A stretch of 64,000 nucleotides of DNA from SAR324 cluster bacterium (lineage in GTDB: Bacteria; SAR324; XYD2-FULL-50-16), in assembly GCA_028282885.1 (NCBI GenBank), contig JANQGX010000010.1:62001-126000 (forward strand), given 5' to 3'. The notes below the pieces were generated by a model, which saw nothing but the letters and a program-made list of their open reading frames with translations, was not told the DNA's origin and did no database searches. Shown piece by piece: positions 25,636 through 34,668 of this stretch (its first letter is position 1; each line of letters begins with the position of its first letter). Both the position numbers and the translations under genes were made by a program.

Positions 25636-26199
25636 ATGAAAAAAAAGCCGCCAAAAAAAAGAAAAGACCCTCAAAAATCAGAGTTTCAAGTCCCTGATGA
25701 TGACGAATTCTCCATTTTGATGAAGCAGTCCGGAGTCTTAAAATTGGATGGGCAAGAAGGAAAGATAAAGATCGAAAAAAAAAGAGCTTTAAAGTCTGAG
25801 GCCATCAAGTTCGAAAAAAATGCCGGCAATCCAGATTTTCTCTTTTCATCAAAAGGTGAAAAATATACTGAAAAGCCGTTCAAGAAGCAAAGAATCCCCA
25901 TAAAAACCAGAAAATTAAGGCCGGGCTTCGCCCCTGATATGGAGCTGGACCTGCATGGCTATACACAAAAGGAGGCAATTTCGGAAATAGAAAAAGTCAT
26001 CGAATATTGTCTTCATAAGGATTTGGATAATCTCCTGATCATCACGGGAAAAGGATTGAACTCCAGACAGGAAGGCGGAATCTTAAGGGAATCCGTATGG
26101 AAGTGGCTGAAGAGTAGTAAAAATGAGCTGGGTTTTAGATATAAATGGGCACCCGGTTTTTTAGGAGGGAAAGGTGCGATTATCGTTTTTTTTAATTGA
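25636..26199 (+). CDS. Smr-domain protein
   Basis: A 187-residue protein. The first 95 residues are rich in lysine and low in complexity; from about 100 an Smr domain starts with MELDLHGYTQKEAI (the LDLHG motif), then LLIITGKGLNS and GGKGAIIVFF at the end. The ITGKGLNS/GxGxxG pattern fits the Smr family, known as DNA or RNA nickases and as the MutS2 C-terminal domain; this is the stand-alone type. AGGAGG lies well placed before the ATG. No mutS2 gene is near. Confidence 0.85.
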   Translation: MKKKPPKKRKDPQKSEFQVPDDDEFSILMKQSGVLKLDGQEGKIKIEKKRALKSEAIKFEKNAGNPDFLFSSKGEKYTEKPFKKQRIPIKTRKLRPGFAPDMELDLHGYTQKEAISEIEKVIEYCLHKDLDNLLIITGKGLNSRQEGGILRESVWKWLKSSKNELGFRYKWAPGFLGGKGAIIVFFN

Positions 26200-26552
26200 A
26201 TTAGTGGCTTATTTTTGCTTTCAGGACTGCCTGTGGAAAACTGTGGGAAAACTGTGGAAAACTAATCGCAAATCTCCTCATCTCACGCCCTTAAAGGGTT
26301 TATCGTAAGCTCTTCTAATGATATATTTTTTCGATTTGATCGGATTGATTTGCAACATTATTTCAAAGAGTTACGTGCATATTTTGAACTGTTGTAACAC
26401 CTTGCTTTCCTTCGTTTTTTTCCCCGTTTGAAAAAAATCAATAGTTTTCAACAGGCTTTCTCAATTTTGGAAAAAAATAAGGCAAATTTCCAAATTTTAG
26501 GCAGGGTTTTTGAAGTATGATCATCATCGGAAAATCATGGCGAAGAGATTTT
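26200..26552. other. Convergent AT-rich gap with DnaA-box-like repeats
   Basis: This 353-base region lies between two convergent genes and so needs no promoter. It contains three tandem TTTTCC(C)ACAG units (26231-26261), long A/T-rich stretches, and an imperfect inverted repeat of TTTGGAAA and TTTCCAAA near 26468-26495. No gene is seen. Confidence 0.5.
26231..26261 (-). repeat. Three tandem TTTTCCACAG-type units
   Basis: On the plus strand the units are CTGTGGAAAA, CTGTGGGAAAA and CTGTGGAAAA, immediately adjacent, spaced about one helical turn. On the minus strand they read TTTTCCACAG. TTTTCCACA is one base from the classic DnaA box TTATCCACA, and is a used variant in some bacterial lineages. 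Binding here is not shown. Confidence 0.7.
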
Positions 26553-27011
26553 TTACCACTCTTCATCGTGCAGTTCAACAATTTTATTCATTTTGATTTT
26601 AAAAACTCCCGAAACGACTTTCTTTTTAGCTATATACGGAGTTTTCGAAGATTCATCAAACAAACCTACACTGCCATCCTTCCCGAGAAATACCTCCACT
26701 TCAGGTTGCAGCGGATCAACCAGGAATTCCTGATCACCAAAATTCCACATTATGGTCCTCTGGTTTTTCAGTCGATTCGGAACTGAGCTTTCATCTTTTT
26801 TACTTAATACGACATGTCGATCAGCACCTTCCCCTTCCGAATGGGTTTTTAAGTCGAACTCCAACGCCAAATGATGGACCAATCGACGATAGTATGAATT
26901 CATTGGTGCCAGATGCAAAACATTTTGCTCACCCTTCATAAAATCAATCAGTTGCTCTTCATATTCCGTCAGAAAAGCTTCATCTTTCTCTTTGAACTCA
27001 TCACGCTGCAT
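26553..27011 (-). CDS. R3H-domain nucleic-acid-binding protein
   Basis: A 152-residue protein. Residues about 28-70 have the R3H pattern: LAPMNSYYRRLVHHLALEF, with the R-x3-H spacing, and ADRHVVLSK behind it. R3H domains bind single-stranded nucleic acids; in bacteria they are best known from Jag/KhpB. Here no KH domain is present. The C-terminal part is unfamiliar and predicted beta-rich from its alternation of hydrophobic residues. It is convergent with the Smr gene. The cellular role is unknown. Confidence 0.72.
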   Translation of the reverse strand: MQRDEFKEKDEAFLTEYEEQLIDFMKGEQNVLHLAPMNSYYRRLVHHLALEFDLKTHSEGEGADRHVVLSKKDESSVPNRLKNQRTIMWNFGDQEFLVDPLQPEVEVFLGKDGSVGLFDESSKTPYIAKKKVVSGVFKIKMNKIVELHDEEW

Positions 27012-27262
27012 ATAACCCGTCAGTATTATATCTTATATAATCAAAGTGTTAAGCAAAACACTACTCGCTGAAACCGCCGGACGGGATCCTTCCCTCCCGA
27101 CTAGACTTACTAGTATAGTCATTTAAAAGACGCTTCGGAATATAAAAGTAGGGTTTTATGGATCGAAAATCAATAACAATCAGAATCCGGCTTCATCGAA
27201 ATCTAAAAGCCAGTTTCTGATTTAGGCTGTGAGGAGAGGGTTATGCCAGGCCTGACACCCTA

Positions 27263-27838
27263 TCAAGCCTGAACTGCAGAGGTGTTGGTTTGATTATTAT
27301 TGACAGGTGATGGATAGGTAAATGGTTTTTCAGCTTCATTCAAAAGAATTGACATGAATTCAGGACTTTTCAGGAACTCGAACAATTCTGTTCGTTTGTC
27401 AATATCCTCAAACATCTCTATCAATGTCTGTTTCAGCTCTTTGGTGTTATCAATCCCATTCTGCTTGAAGAACTCCATATTGCGAAGCCTGTTTTGCTGA
27501 ACATCGTTCAATGCGAGAATTCTTTCTTCCAGAGATGTTGTGATTTTGTCCAGATCTTCATCCGTAATTTCTTCCAGATCAAGCTTGTTTTCGAGTCGGG
27601 AGAGAATCTTCAGGTAATCATTCACTTCCAGCTTGTCTTTTCCGGCTTCCATGCCCTGTTCCTTCGCCACAGGTTTCTTGTCCGACCTTAGTGCCTGATC
27701 TGTTTTATTCACATTGCCAGCCTGTTTTGCTGTTTTGTCTGCCGGATTATCTGTCTTTTTTTGGGGACCCGGCTTTTGCATGGCTTGGTAACCACGAGGT
27801 TTATCCGGATTTGGAGAACTGATCTGCGCAGTATTCAT
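27263..27838 (-). CDS. Hypothetical protein with disordered N terminus
   Basis: I do not recognise this 191-residue protein. The first 75 residues are rich in K, P, Q, N and T and probably disordered; residues about 76-170 are acidic and helical (DYLKILSRLENKLDLEEITDEDLDKI). There is no signal peptide or membrane segment. GGGAG stands well placed before the ATG, which supports the start. It is divergent from the trmFO region. No function can be offered. Confidence 0.6.
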   Translation of the reverse strand: MNTAQISSPNPDKPRGYQAMQKPGPQKKTDNPADKTAKQAGNVNKTDQALRSDKKPVAKEQGMEAGKDKLEVNDYLKILSRLENKLDLEEITDEDLDKITTSLEERILALNDVQQNRLRNMEFFKQNGIDNTKELKQTLIEMFEDIDKRTELFEFLKSPEFMSILLNEAEKPFTYPSPVNNNQTNTSAVQA

Positions 27839-27886
27839 GACTGACTCCCGCTAAGTGAGGTTTTCCTAATTGTCTGTCCTGCTTCT

Positions 27887-28075
27887 TTGCTGGTAGAATG
27901 TTCAAATTGCTCAATTAAGGAAAACACTTTCCATGCCAAAGTGACCGTAATGTTCACAGATTTAGGATATACAGACCCATCAGTCATCAAAATCGATCAC
28001 AAAGATGAATATGGAGTCATGGAAGTCAAAAAAACATATCGCAATCCATCTTTGCGGATATTAAAAAAGAAATGA
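27887..28075 (+). CDS. Possible small protein overlapping trmFO start
   Basis: An open frame of 62 codons from a TTG, or 41 codons from the ATG at 27950, ends four bases into trmFO with an ATGA overlap. It carries a CSNC motif near the start and a basic tail. No family is recognised and no clear Shine-Dalgarno sequence is present; it could be merely the leader of trmFO. Confidence 0.25.
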   Translation: MLVECSNCSIKENTFHAKVTVMFTDLGYTDPSVIKIDHKDEYGVMEVKKTYRNPSLRILKKK

Positions 28076-29412
28076 TGGTTTCTCCCCAAATTGCTATTAT
28101 CGGAGCAGGATTAGCCGGTTGTGAAACAGCATGGCAACTGGCCTCAAGGGGTTGCACTGTTGTTCTCTTCGAGATGCGACCTTCAAATATGACACCGGCC
28201 CACAGAACAGACCTGCCGGCAGAACTGGTTTGTAGCAATTCATTCAAATCACTGGAACCATCCAATGCCCACGGGCTGCTGAAAGCGGAACTGGAATCTG
28301 CCGGATCAATTATCCTTCAAACCGCAAAAAACAATGCTGTTCCGGCTGGTGCAGCCCTTGCTGTCGATCGTGAATTCTTCTCACAGGAGATCAAAAAACA
28401 ACTGCTGGAGCTGGAATGCTTGGAATACAGACAAAATGAGATACATGATATCCTTCCGTTGCTGGAGCAGTTTTCTATTGTAGTAATCGCCGCGGGCCCA
28501 CTAATGTCCGAAAGTTTGAGCCATTCCTTGAAAAGAGTTGTGAATGATAAGGGACTGTTTTTTTATGATGCTATTGCACCCGTTGTTTTTGCAGAATCCA
28601 TTAATACCGAAATTGCTTTCAAGGCTTCCAGATATGATAAAGGAGAAGCTGACTACATCAACTGCCCCTTATCCGAGCCAGAATATTACACATTCATCGG
28701 GGACTTGCTCCACGCCAGGAAAGTACCATTTAAAAAGTTCGAGCAAGCCAGACATTTTGAAGGTTGCCTTCCTGTAGAAGTCATGGCTGAAAGGGGTCCT
28801 GAAACTCTTTCCTTTGGTCCTATGAAGCCCGTTGGATTAATCGATCCCAGAACCGGGAAGAGGCCTTGGGCTGTGTTACAGCTTCGACAGGAGGATAAGC
28901 ATGCCACTCTTTATAACCTGGTCGGCTGCCAGACAAGGATGGTCCAGTCTGAGCAATGCAGGGTGTTCAGGAAAATTCCCGGTTTGGAATCATGTGAGTT
29001 CGCCCGCTATGGAAGCATGCATCGAAATACATACCTCAACGCTCCTCTGACTCTGAAACAGAATCTGGAGCTAAATCAATTGAATCGTGTTTATATCGCG
29101 GGGCAGTTAACCGGGGTTGAGGGCTACACTGAATCAACGGCCATGGGTATGTGGGCGGCAATGAACATATACGCACACTTGAAAGGCGATACTAAAGCCG
29201 AAGCAAATCCTCAAACCATGATAGGGGCCCTGGTCAACTATTTGCAGACTGCATCATCCGAAAACTTCCAGCCTATGAACGCCAATTTCGGACTCCTTAG
29301 CCCCATGGCAGGAAAAAAGATCAGGAATAAAAAGGAGAGAAGAGTCAAACAGTCCGAACTGGCCTTGGAAATCTGGCAAAACCAACTCCAAAAAATGAGC
29401 TGGTCTGTTTAG
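28072..29412 (+). CDS. trmFO: Folate/FAD-dependent tRNA (uracil-5-)-methyltransferase
   Basis: A 446-residue FAD enzyme that makes m5U54 in the T-loop of tRNA using methylenetetrahydrofolate. The FAD loop IAIIGAGLAGCETAWQLA is at the N terminus, with FEMRP, ELVCSNSFKS (catalytic-cysteine region) and VGCQTRM. Near the C terminus are YIAGQLTGVEGYTESTA and GALVNYL. The length matches the family. The start is one of two successive ATG codons. Presence of TrmFO instead of TrmA is common outside the gamma-proteobacteria. Confidence 0.95.
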   Translation: MMVSPQIAIIGAGLAGCETAWQLASRGCTVVLFEMRPSNMTPAHRTDLPAELVCSNSFKSLEPSNAHGLLKAELESAGSIILQTAKNNAVPAGAALAVDREFFSQEIKKQLLELECLEYRQNEIHDILPLLEQFSIVVIAAGPLMSESLSHSLKRVVNDKGLFFYDAIAPVVFAESINTEIAFKASRYDKGEADYINCPLSEPEYYTFIGDLLHARKVPFKKFEQARHFEGCLPVEVMAERGPETLSFGPMKPVGLIDPRTGKRPWAVLQLRQEDKHATLYNLVGCQTRMVQSEQCRVFRKIPGLESCEFARYGSMHRNTYLNAPLTLKQNLELNQLNRVYIAGQLTGVEGYTESTAMGMWAAMNIYAHLKGDTKAEANPQTMIGALVNYLQTASSENFQPMNANFGLLSPMAGKKIRNKKERRVKQSELALEIWQNQLQKMSWSV

Positions 29413-29467
29413 GATCCGGAGCCAAAAAAGACGCAAACAGGCTAAGTGATTGTACTTATCTTATGCC

Positions 29468-30223
29468 TTACGCGGTGATGCCCATTCCAACCTTCTGACC
29501 CGACAAAGCTTTTTTATACTGTTTGTAATAATACTCGACTATCTGAAGATAACTTCTGGTCTCAAGTGGAAGCGATCGAATTGATCTTTTAAAAAAGTTA
29601 TTGCTGTAGCGATTTGCTTTATATTTGTAACACTCAAACCCTTTGCACTTAAAAGCCCTTTTAACCCTGTGCATCCCTGCGTTATATGAGACAATAATCA
29701 ATTTCCGATATTTGTCCGGATTCTCTATTCCCTCCAATCTTTCCTGAAGGGTTTGCAGATATTTTACCCCAAGCGCCACGTTCAATTCGGGCTGTTTGAT
29801 CAGGTTTTCTTTCAACTCGTTCAATGAAGCATCCATCCCGGATTTTCTATACTCATCCAAAGCTGTTTCCGGCATCAACTGCATTAGTCCAAGTGCCCCT
29901 TTTGTGCTGATTGCCTCGGTTCTGAAGTTCGATTCGGCCTTCATTACGGCCAGTGCAAGTGGGATAAAGGATTCATCTGCTTCCGTGTATTTGAGGATGG
30001 TTGGAAGGTACTTTTCGGCGTGTTTCAGATCTTCTTCTTTCACTAGTGCTTTGATCCTCACACTTTTTTCAATTCTGGGTATGGATTCCGCCAATTCAGC
30101 ACGCTGACGGTGGCCATCGTCGGGTGTGTAAACAATAAAACCGGTTATAAAGAGTATCGAAAAAAGGAAAAAACTGCGATTTATCATAAATTGTGATGGT
30201 GAGTTGAACAGATACAATTGCAT
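29468..30223 (-). CDS. Lytic transglycosylase (Slt/MltC-like)
   Basis: A 251-residue exported protein. An N-terminal hydrophobic segment (FFLFSILFITGFIVY, about 17-31) acts as signal or anchor. The catalytic domain shows AVMKAESNFRTEAIS with the catalytic glutamate, GALGLMQLMPETA, and later IVSYNAGMHRVKRAF, the classic goose-type lysozyme/Slt motifs. It would cleave peptidoglycan glycan strands in the periplasm, forming 1,6-anhydro ends. No lipobox cysteine is seen. It stands convergent with trmFO. Confidence 0.9.
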   Translation of the reverse strand: MQLYLFNSPSQFMINRSFFLFSILFITGFIVYTPDDGHRQRAELAESIPRIEKSVRIKALVKEEDLKHAEKYLPTILKYTEADESFIPLALAVMKAESNFRTEAISTKGALGLMQLMPETALDEYRKSGMDASLNELKENLIKQPELNVALGVKYLQTLQERLEGIENPDKYRKLIIVSYNAGMHRVKRAFKCKGFECYKYKANRYSNNFFKRSIRSLPLETRSYLQIVEYYYKQYKKALSGQKVGMGITA

Positions 30224-30449
30224 TGAGATCTATCGACCTATGCAATTGTCATGGAAGCAATCTTAAATTTTATAATATTTGGAATTTTATACCAGCTTCA
30301 GTTTGGGAAATAGGGTCCGTTGTTTATCCAAATCAATAAATCAAACGGACCGCTATCTTAACGTTGTAAAGGATTTGTGAATGGAAACATCTGCTTTCAT
30401 TACAAAACTGTACTAAAAAGACAGATCGTTTCTCATGCGATTATCGCAG

Positions 30450-31568
30450 TTACTTAATCAATAGCTGGAATGCTTTGGAGGGTCTGGACATATCATAGTT
30501 GGCTTGCCAGCTATCAGGAAGAATCGCACGATCACACTCCTTGAATCCCAGGCTTTCAAAAAAGTCGGCCATTTTGGGCTCAATGCTCAAGGCGAACATG
30601 TAGTCTTTGTTCGCCTGTTTTGCTGTCGCAATCATGCGCTCAGCAAGCTCCCGCGCTCTCCCTTTGCCCTGATATCTCGGTAAGGTACAAAATTTTGCCA
30701 ACTCCACAGCGGAACCATGATCAGTCAGCTTGGCGATGGCTACAACCGAGTTGTTCACTGTGTAAACATAATAAGCCTCTACCTCTGCTGCGATTGAATC
30801 TTCTGAAACTGGCAGGATTGCTCCGGAAGAGATGTATGGTTTCAGCAATAGGGTGATGTCCATTACGTCAGACACTTTACCGCGACGAATAACATTGGGA
30901 TAATCATTGGTTAGCAAAGTCCCTTTACCCCGGTGTGTGAAGATCTCCTGGAAAAGACATCCGCCCTCACCTTTCAGCAGCACAATTTCAAATCCATATT
31001 CCAGGTTGCTTTGGATAAGAAATTCAAACCGTTCCTGTCCCAAATTGACCGAATCGGATTCTCTCAAGTAATTTCCGGCTTCGTGGGGCGTTAGATGGGA
31101 TACAAACCGCTCATCGATGCATAAACCATCACTCATAGAAAGGAAGAAGACCTTATCGACCTTGAAGTAGCTTGCAAGATTAATGGTAAATTGATCTGTT
31201 TTCTCTTGAACCCGGGTCGCCTGTTTCAATCCGGCCAAACCGATTACCGGGATATTGCCCGATTCAAATTGACCGGTCAGGTCTTCCACCTCTTTTTGTT
31301 CGAAGATATGGTCAAAACCAAACGACTTGAAACGAAAAGGATAACCACGACTGTTCCACAGTTTGACATTTTGCTCCAGATCTCCTTTATCCCGAGTTAT
31401 AACGATACATCTGACCTGGGCAGCATTCAGCACCCTTAAATCGGTGACAATGTTTTCAAGTTTTAATTCTGCATCAAGGGATAAAATAAACAGATGCTCA
31501 CGAAAACGGGATGAGTAATGGAAAAACTCCAGTGCGTTCAACATCTGCACTTCAAGAACTGGGTCCAT
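30450..31568 (-). CDS. N-acetylglutamate synthase-like protein (kinase-like domain plus GNAT)
   Basis: A 372-residue protein. The N-terminal two thirds follow the amino-acid-kinase-like fold of ArgA-type N-acetylglutamate synthases, with little sign of a functional kinase motif. The C-terminal part (about 225-365) is a GNAT acetyltransferase with the CoA-binding loop LPRYQGKGRARELAERMI (Q/R-x-x-G-x-G/A) and the FFESLGFKEC ending. ArgA-type enzymes start arginine synthesis by acetylating glutamate, and the kinase-like domain senses arginine. No arg gene is adjacent, so the assignment rests on domain order. Confidence 0.75.
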   Translation of the reverse strand: MDPVLEVQMLNALEFFHYSSRFREHLFILSLDAELKLENIVTDLRVLNAAQVRCIVITRDKGDLEQNVKLWNSRGYPFRFKSFGFDHIFEQKEVEDLTGQFESGNIPVIGLAGLKQATRVQEKTDQFTINLASYFKVDKVFFLSMSDGLCIDERFVSHLTPHEAGNYLRESDSVNLGQERFEFLIQSNLEYGFEIVLLKGEGGCLFQEIFTHRGKGTLLTNDYPNVIRRGKVSDVMDITLLLKPYISSGAILPVSEDSIAAEVEAYYVYTVNNSVVAIAKLTDHGSAVELAKFCTLPRYQGKGRARELAERMIATAKQANKDYMFALSIEPKMADFFESLGFKECDRAILPDSWQANYDMSRPSKAFQLLIK

Positions 31569-31887
31569 GTCAATAGTAAGTAGATTGTTCGGATAAGCTG
31601 TACAAATTTGTTATTCTGTATCGCATCATGGTTGGAAAGGAATTCACCCTCAGAATGAACGGTAGGCGACAAGCTCACGGAGCCCTTAAAAACTCAAGAT
31701 CTGGCTGATTCGTCCCCGGTGAGGTCCGTTGTGATTTTTTACCTTTATCCAACAGGAGTTTACAGATTTGTGTCTAGCGAAAGCGCCATGTTTCAGTTGC
31801 CTACATCAACTTATTCATACTACCATTGCCGAATAAAGTGAAGCGCGTCAACAACTTATCCCTTATTGACAGCAAGTCTGAGAAGCA
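31569..31887. other. Divergent gap upstream of tatC
   Basis: About 320 bases separate the N-acetylglutamate synthase-like gene from tatC. I see no gene, strong promoter match or hairpin that I could defend. Confidence 0.3.
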
Positions 31888-33159
31888 ATGGAAAATCAAT
31901 CATCCACCGAAGAAGAACAACCCAAATCAGAAAAAACAAATGATGGTACCATGACATTTATTGATCACCTGGATGAACTGCGCAAAAGGTTGATCCGGTT
32001 TCTGATTGTCTTGATGTTATGCGTTCTGGCTGCCTACGGATTTAGAAAGGAGATCCTGGATCTGATCAGAAAGCCGGTGGATGCACCCCTGAAAAAGTAC
32101 ACATCTACGGAGGAATATCAGCAAGAAAAGGCCAAAGTACCCATCACTTCATTGAATGCCTACAATTGCAGTTGTGAAGAAATCCCGGTCCCTTCAGCCC
32201 CATTGCCTCAAACAATGGATAAAAAAGTGGAAACCGCCGCCGAGCAGCAAACAGAGGCGACGGGAGACAGCATCCGGGCAAAGGCCGATGATCCGTCTGT
32301 TAATATGGACGAACTTGCTGAACAGGCGGGGGATTGGATGGAAATCGTGAAAAACGCGGTAAATGATTTTGTTGTTTTCTTCCAGGTAACGATTGGAAAA
32401 GATCCGTCGCCAGTCTTCGAGACTTCACAGTATCTCGTCAAATCAGAACAACAAGGTTCCGGCACCCCCGGATATCAACCTATACCGGGAAAACTGAACC
32501 TGAATTGTGAATGCACGCTCTCTTCTCCTGCAGTCGAACCTCTAAATGCACACTCTTCGATGGTGTTCATCGGATTGCCGGAATTGTTTTTTGCTCAAAT
32601 GAAGGTAGCCGTATTCGCAGGATTCTTCATTTCATTCCCCTATCTTCTAATTCAAATCTGGGGATTTGTGGGACCGGCTTTATACCGCGGTGAAAAGAGA
32701 GTCTTTTGGATTTTTGCAATCAGCTCTTATATCTTCTTTATCGGAGGAGCACTGTTTGGTTATTTTGTTGTATTCCCTTATGGTTTTGACTTCTTTTTAA
32801 GCCTGACCCAGATGGGGGAGATTATGCCTTCCCTCTCGGTCGGCCAATACCTGGGATTTGCTATCAAGCTACTGCTTGCCTTTGGATTTATCTTTGAACT
32901 GCCCCTGGCCACCTTTATACTTGCCAGAATGGGAGTGGTAACACCGGAGATTATGATAAAACAGGCCCGCATCGCTATTATGATTGTCTTCATCCTCAGT
33001 GCAATGCTGACACCACCCGATCCTTTTACCATGATGCTGATGGCCGGGCCTTTGATTGTTCTGTATATCCTGAGTATCGGGGTTTGTTTTGTGGGGATTA
33101 ATCGACAAAAAGCTGCTTTGCGCAAACAAGGCGTTGATCTGGATGACCTGGAATTTTAA
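31888..33159 (+). CDS. tatC: Twin-arginine translocase subunit TatC with large periplasmic insertion
   Basis: At 423 residues this is about 170 longer than normal TatC. The core is clear: MTFIDHLDELRKRLIRFL (22-39), first span about 37-52, then after a gap FFAQMKVAVFAGFFISFPYLLIQIW (second span), FVGPALYRGEKR, third to sixth spans, and the SAMLTPPDPF element. TatC binds twin-arginine signal peptides in the cytoplasmic membrane. Between spans 1 and 2, residues about 70-222 form extra polar, acidic periplasmic sequence; it is bracketed by two C-x-C pairs, C94/C96 and C207/C209. No tatA or tatB gene is adjacent. Confidence 0.92.
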   Translation: MENQSSTEEEQPKSEKTNDGTMTFIDHLDELRKRLIRFLIVLMLCVLAAYGFRKEILDLIRKPVDAPLKKYTSTEEYQQEKAKVPITSLNAYNCSCEEIPVPSAPLPQTMDKKVETAAEQQTEATGDSIRAKADDPSVNMDELAEQAGDWMEIVKNAVNDFVVFFQVTIGKDPSPVFETSQYLVKSEQQGSGTPGYQPIPGKLNLNCECTLSSPAVEPLNAHSSMVFIGLPELFFAQMKVAVFAGFFISFPYLLIQIWGFVGPALYRGEKRVFWIFAISSYIFFIGGALFGYFVVFPYGFDFFLSLTQMGEIMPSLSVGQYLGFAIKLLLAFGFIFELPLATFILARMGVVTPEIMIKQARIAIMIVFILSAMLTPPDPFTMMLMAGPLIVLYILSIGVCFVGINRQKAALRKQGVDLDDLEF

Positions 33160-33166
33160 AAACTGA

Positions 33167-33358
33167 TCACTTGAACGGACTGGTGTATTCCTTCAACAGT
33201 AGCATTACACCGAGGCATACTCCTGCAATAACTGCAGAAAGTTTGATTTCCGGGGGGATATCCTCTCCCAGTATAATGATCTGTGGAAGACGGTAGGAAA
33301 GGTAGCCAATCTGAATGAGAAACACAATCAGAATCAAAATGGCCAGTTTTTTTCTCAT
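33167..33358 (-). CDS. Small two-span membrane protein
   Basis: A 63-residue protein from the ATG at 33358 (a GTG nine bases upstream is possible). It has two hydrophobic segments, LAILILIVFLIQIGYL and LSAVIAGVCLGVMLLL, joined by a short polar loop. It lies 17 bases behind the unknown mpl-coupled gene and may be the last gene of that operon. Function unknown. Confidence 0.55.
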   Translation of the reverse strand: MRKKLAILILIVFLIQIGYLSYRLPQIIILGEDIPPEIKLSAVIAGVCLGVMLLLKEYTSPFK

Positions 33359-33375
33359 GTGAAACACAGAAATGT

Positions 33376-34668
33376 TTAGGTGAAATGGCTGACAATGGGC
33401 TCCCAGAAAAGCTGCATCGGTTTTTCAAGATAGGATTCCATCCCCACTGTTTTATCGGCCCAGTATAAATCGAAGGGCCAGACTGCCTCTCCTTCCTTTA
33501 TCAACCTGCCGGTGGTCAGGGCCGGTGTAACCTCCCTTTCCAAATCCAACCCTGAAATCCAGCTTTCATCGAGTTCCAGCCAATTCTTTCTGAACTCTTC
33601 CAGGTACTCCTCTTGAAAAAACGATCCGAGGCACCGGACACCATTGAGAAAGCGTAAAACAAAAAACTGGAGGAAAACACCCGGGCAGAGATCTTCATTT
33701 GTCAATGCCATGATCAACCCTTTCCTGTCATATTTTTTTGTATCCGACTTCTGACCTTTGGTTTCCCCGTTCTGCCAGACTAATCCCTCAACCTTGGTGG
33801 ATTTTTTCCCATTGTAGCGTCCCATGAAAAGGTGGGGAAAAGAAAAAACCCGATTAATCTTATTACTCAAATCTTCGGAAAAAAGAAGATCCAAAACCGG
33901 ATGGCTCTCAGTTTCCGACAGGATTGTGATAAGATAACGAGCGATAACACGGTTGATATCGAATACCAGGATCGGATTCCTGTTGATGATTTTGGCCTGT
34001 ATCAAGCTGCAGGTTCTGCAGGCCCAAACCGTGTAGGGTGTTCCCTCTTCCATCGGACTGACTATTTCCTTCAAACGATCACTAAATTGGGAGGATATGT
34101 TTTGATGATGCAACCCGACTGTTGAACCGTAAACCAGCCCGTCTCTTTCTCGTGCCGGAATCAGGGAGACTCGTGAATCCGATGTTCCATCGTTTTTTCG
34201 ATTCTGTGACGCTTTCAGTGTTTTTTTATAGAGATCGGAATCCTTAACCAGTAATTCATCAAGGGGGATTTTGTCGTAGCTCAATGCCCCTGTCCAGGCT
34301 GGATTGGAAAATGCTATGCCGGAATTGGCAGCGACAAGGTAGGTATGATTTTTTGGTAACCCGGCCTGACTGATCAGGTCGTAGGCAAAAAACGTGGGTC
34401 CATTGGTTGGTGTTACATGATGTGCCGTTTGCAGTACCGGATTTCCTTCCAGTTGAACCAGGAGTGAATCGATTTCTGTTTCGGAACAGCCCAGAAGATT
34501 CCATTCATCTTTAAGTGCCCTTTTTAACTCAGGTTCGATACTGGCTGTTTTACTGGTGTACAAGGTTGAGGCATATTCCTGAAGAGGCGACTGCCAGTGC
34601 TCCTGGAAAACTTTTGCAACACCGGGGAATCGAAGGGAGAATTTTTCAAATCGTTCTGCACCGATCAT
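33376..34668 (-). CDS. Uncharacterised protein translationally coupled to mpl
   Basis: I do not recognise this 430-residue soluble protein. A conspicuous stretch near residue 80-115 reads LQTAHHVTPTNGPTFFAYDL followed by YLVAANSGIAFSNPAWTG. This is vaguely reminiscent of the substrate loop of BshC-type ligases (TGQQ...GPL), but the likeness is too short to assign a function. Further on are WACRTCSLIQAKI with a C-x-x-C pair and LIMALTNEDLCPGVFLQFFVLRF. Its ATG overlaps the mpl stop (ATGA), so the two proteins are made together. A role in peptidoglycan recycling or cell-wall precursor supply is inference from position only. Confidence 0.7.
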   Translation of the reverse strand: MIGAERFEKFSLRFPGVAKVFQEHWQSPLQEYASTLYTSKTASIEPELKRALKDEWNLLGCSETEIDSLLVQLEGNPVLQTAHHVTPTNGPTFFAYDLISQAGLPKNHTYLVAANSGIAFSNPAWTGALSYDKIPLDELLVKDSDLYKKTLKASQNRKNDGTSDSRVSLIPARERDGLVYGSTVGLHHQNISSQFSDRLKEIVSPMEEGTPYTVWACRTCSLIQAKIINRNPILVFDINRVIARYLITILSETESHPVLDLLFSEDLSNKINRVFSFPHLFMGRYNGKKSTKVEGLVWQNGETKGQKSDTKKYDRKGLIMALTNEDLCPGVFLQFFVLRFLNGVRCLGSFFQEEYLEEFRKNWLELDESWISGLDLEREVTPALTTGRLIKEGEAVWPFDLYWADKTVGMESYLEKPMQLFWEPIVSHFT

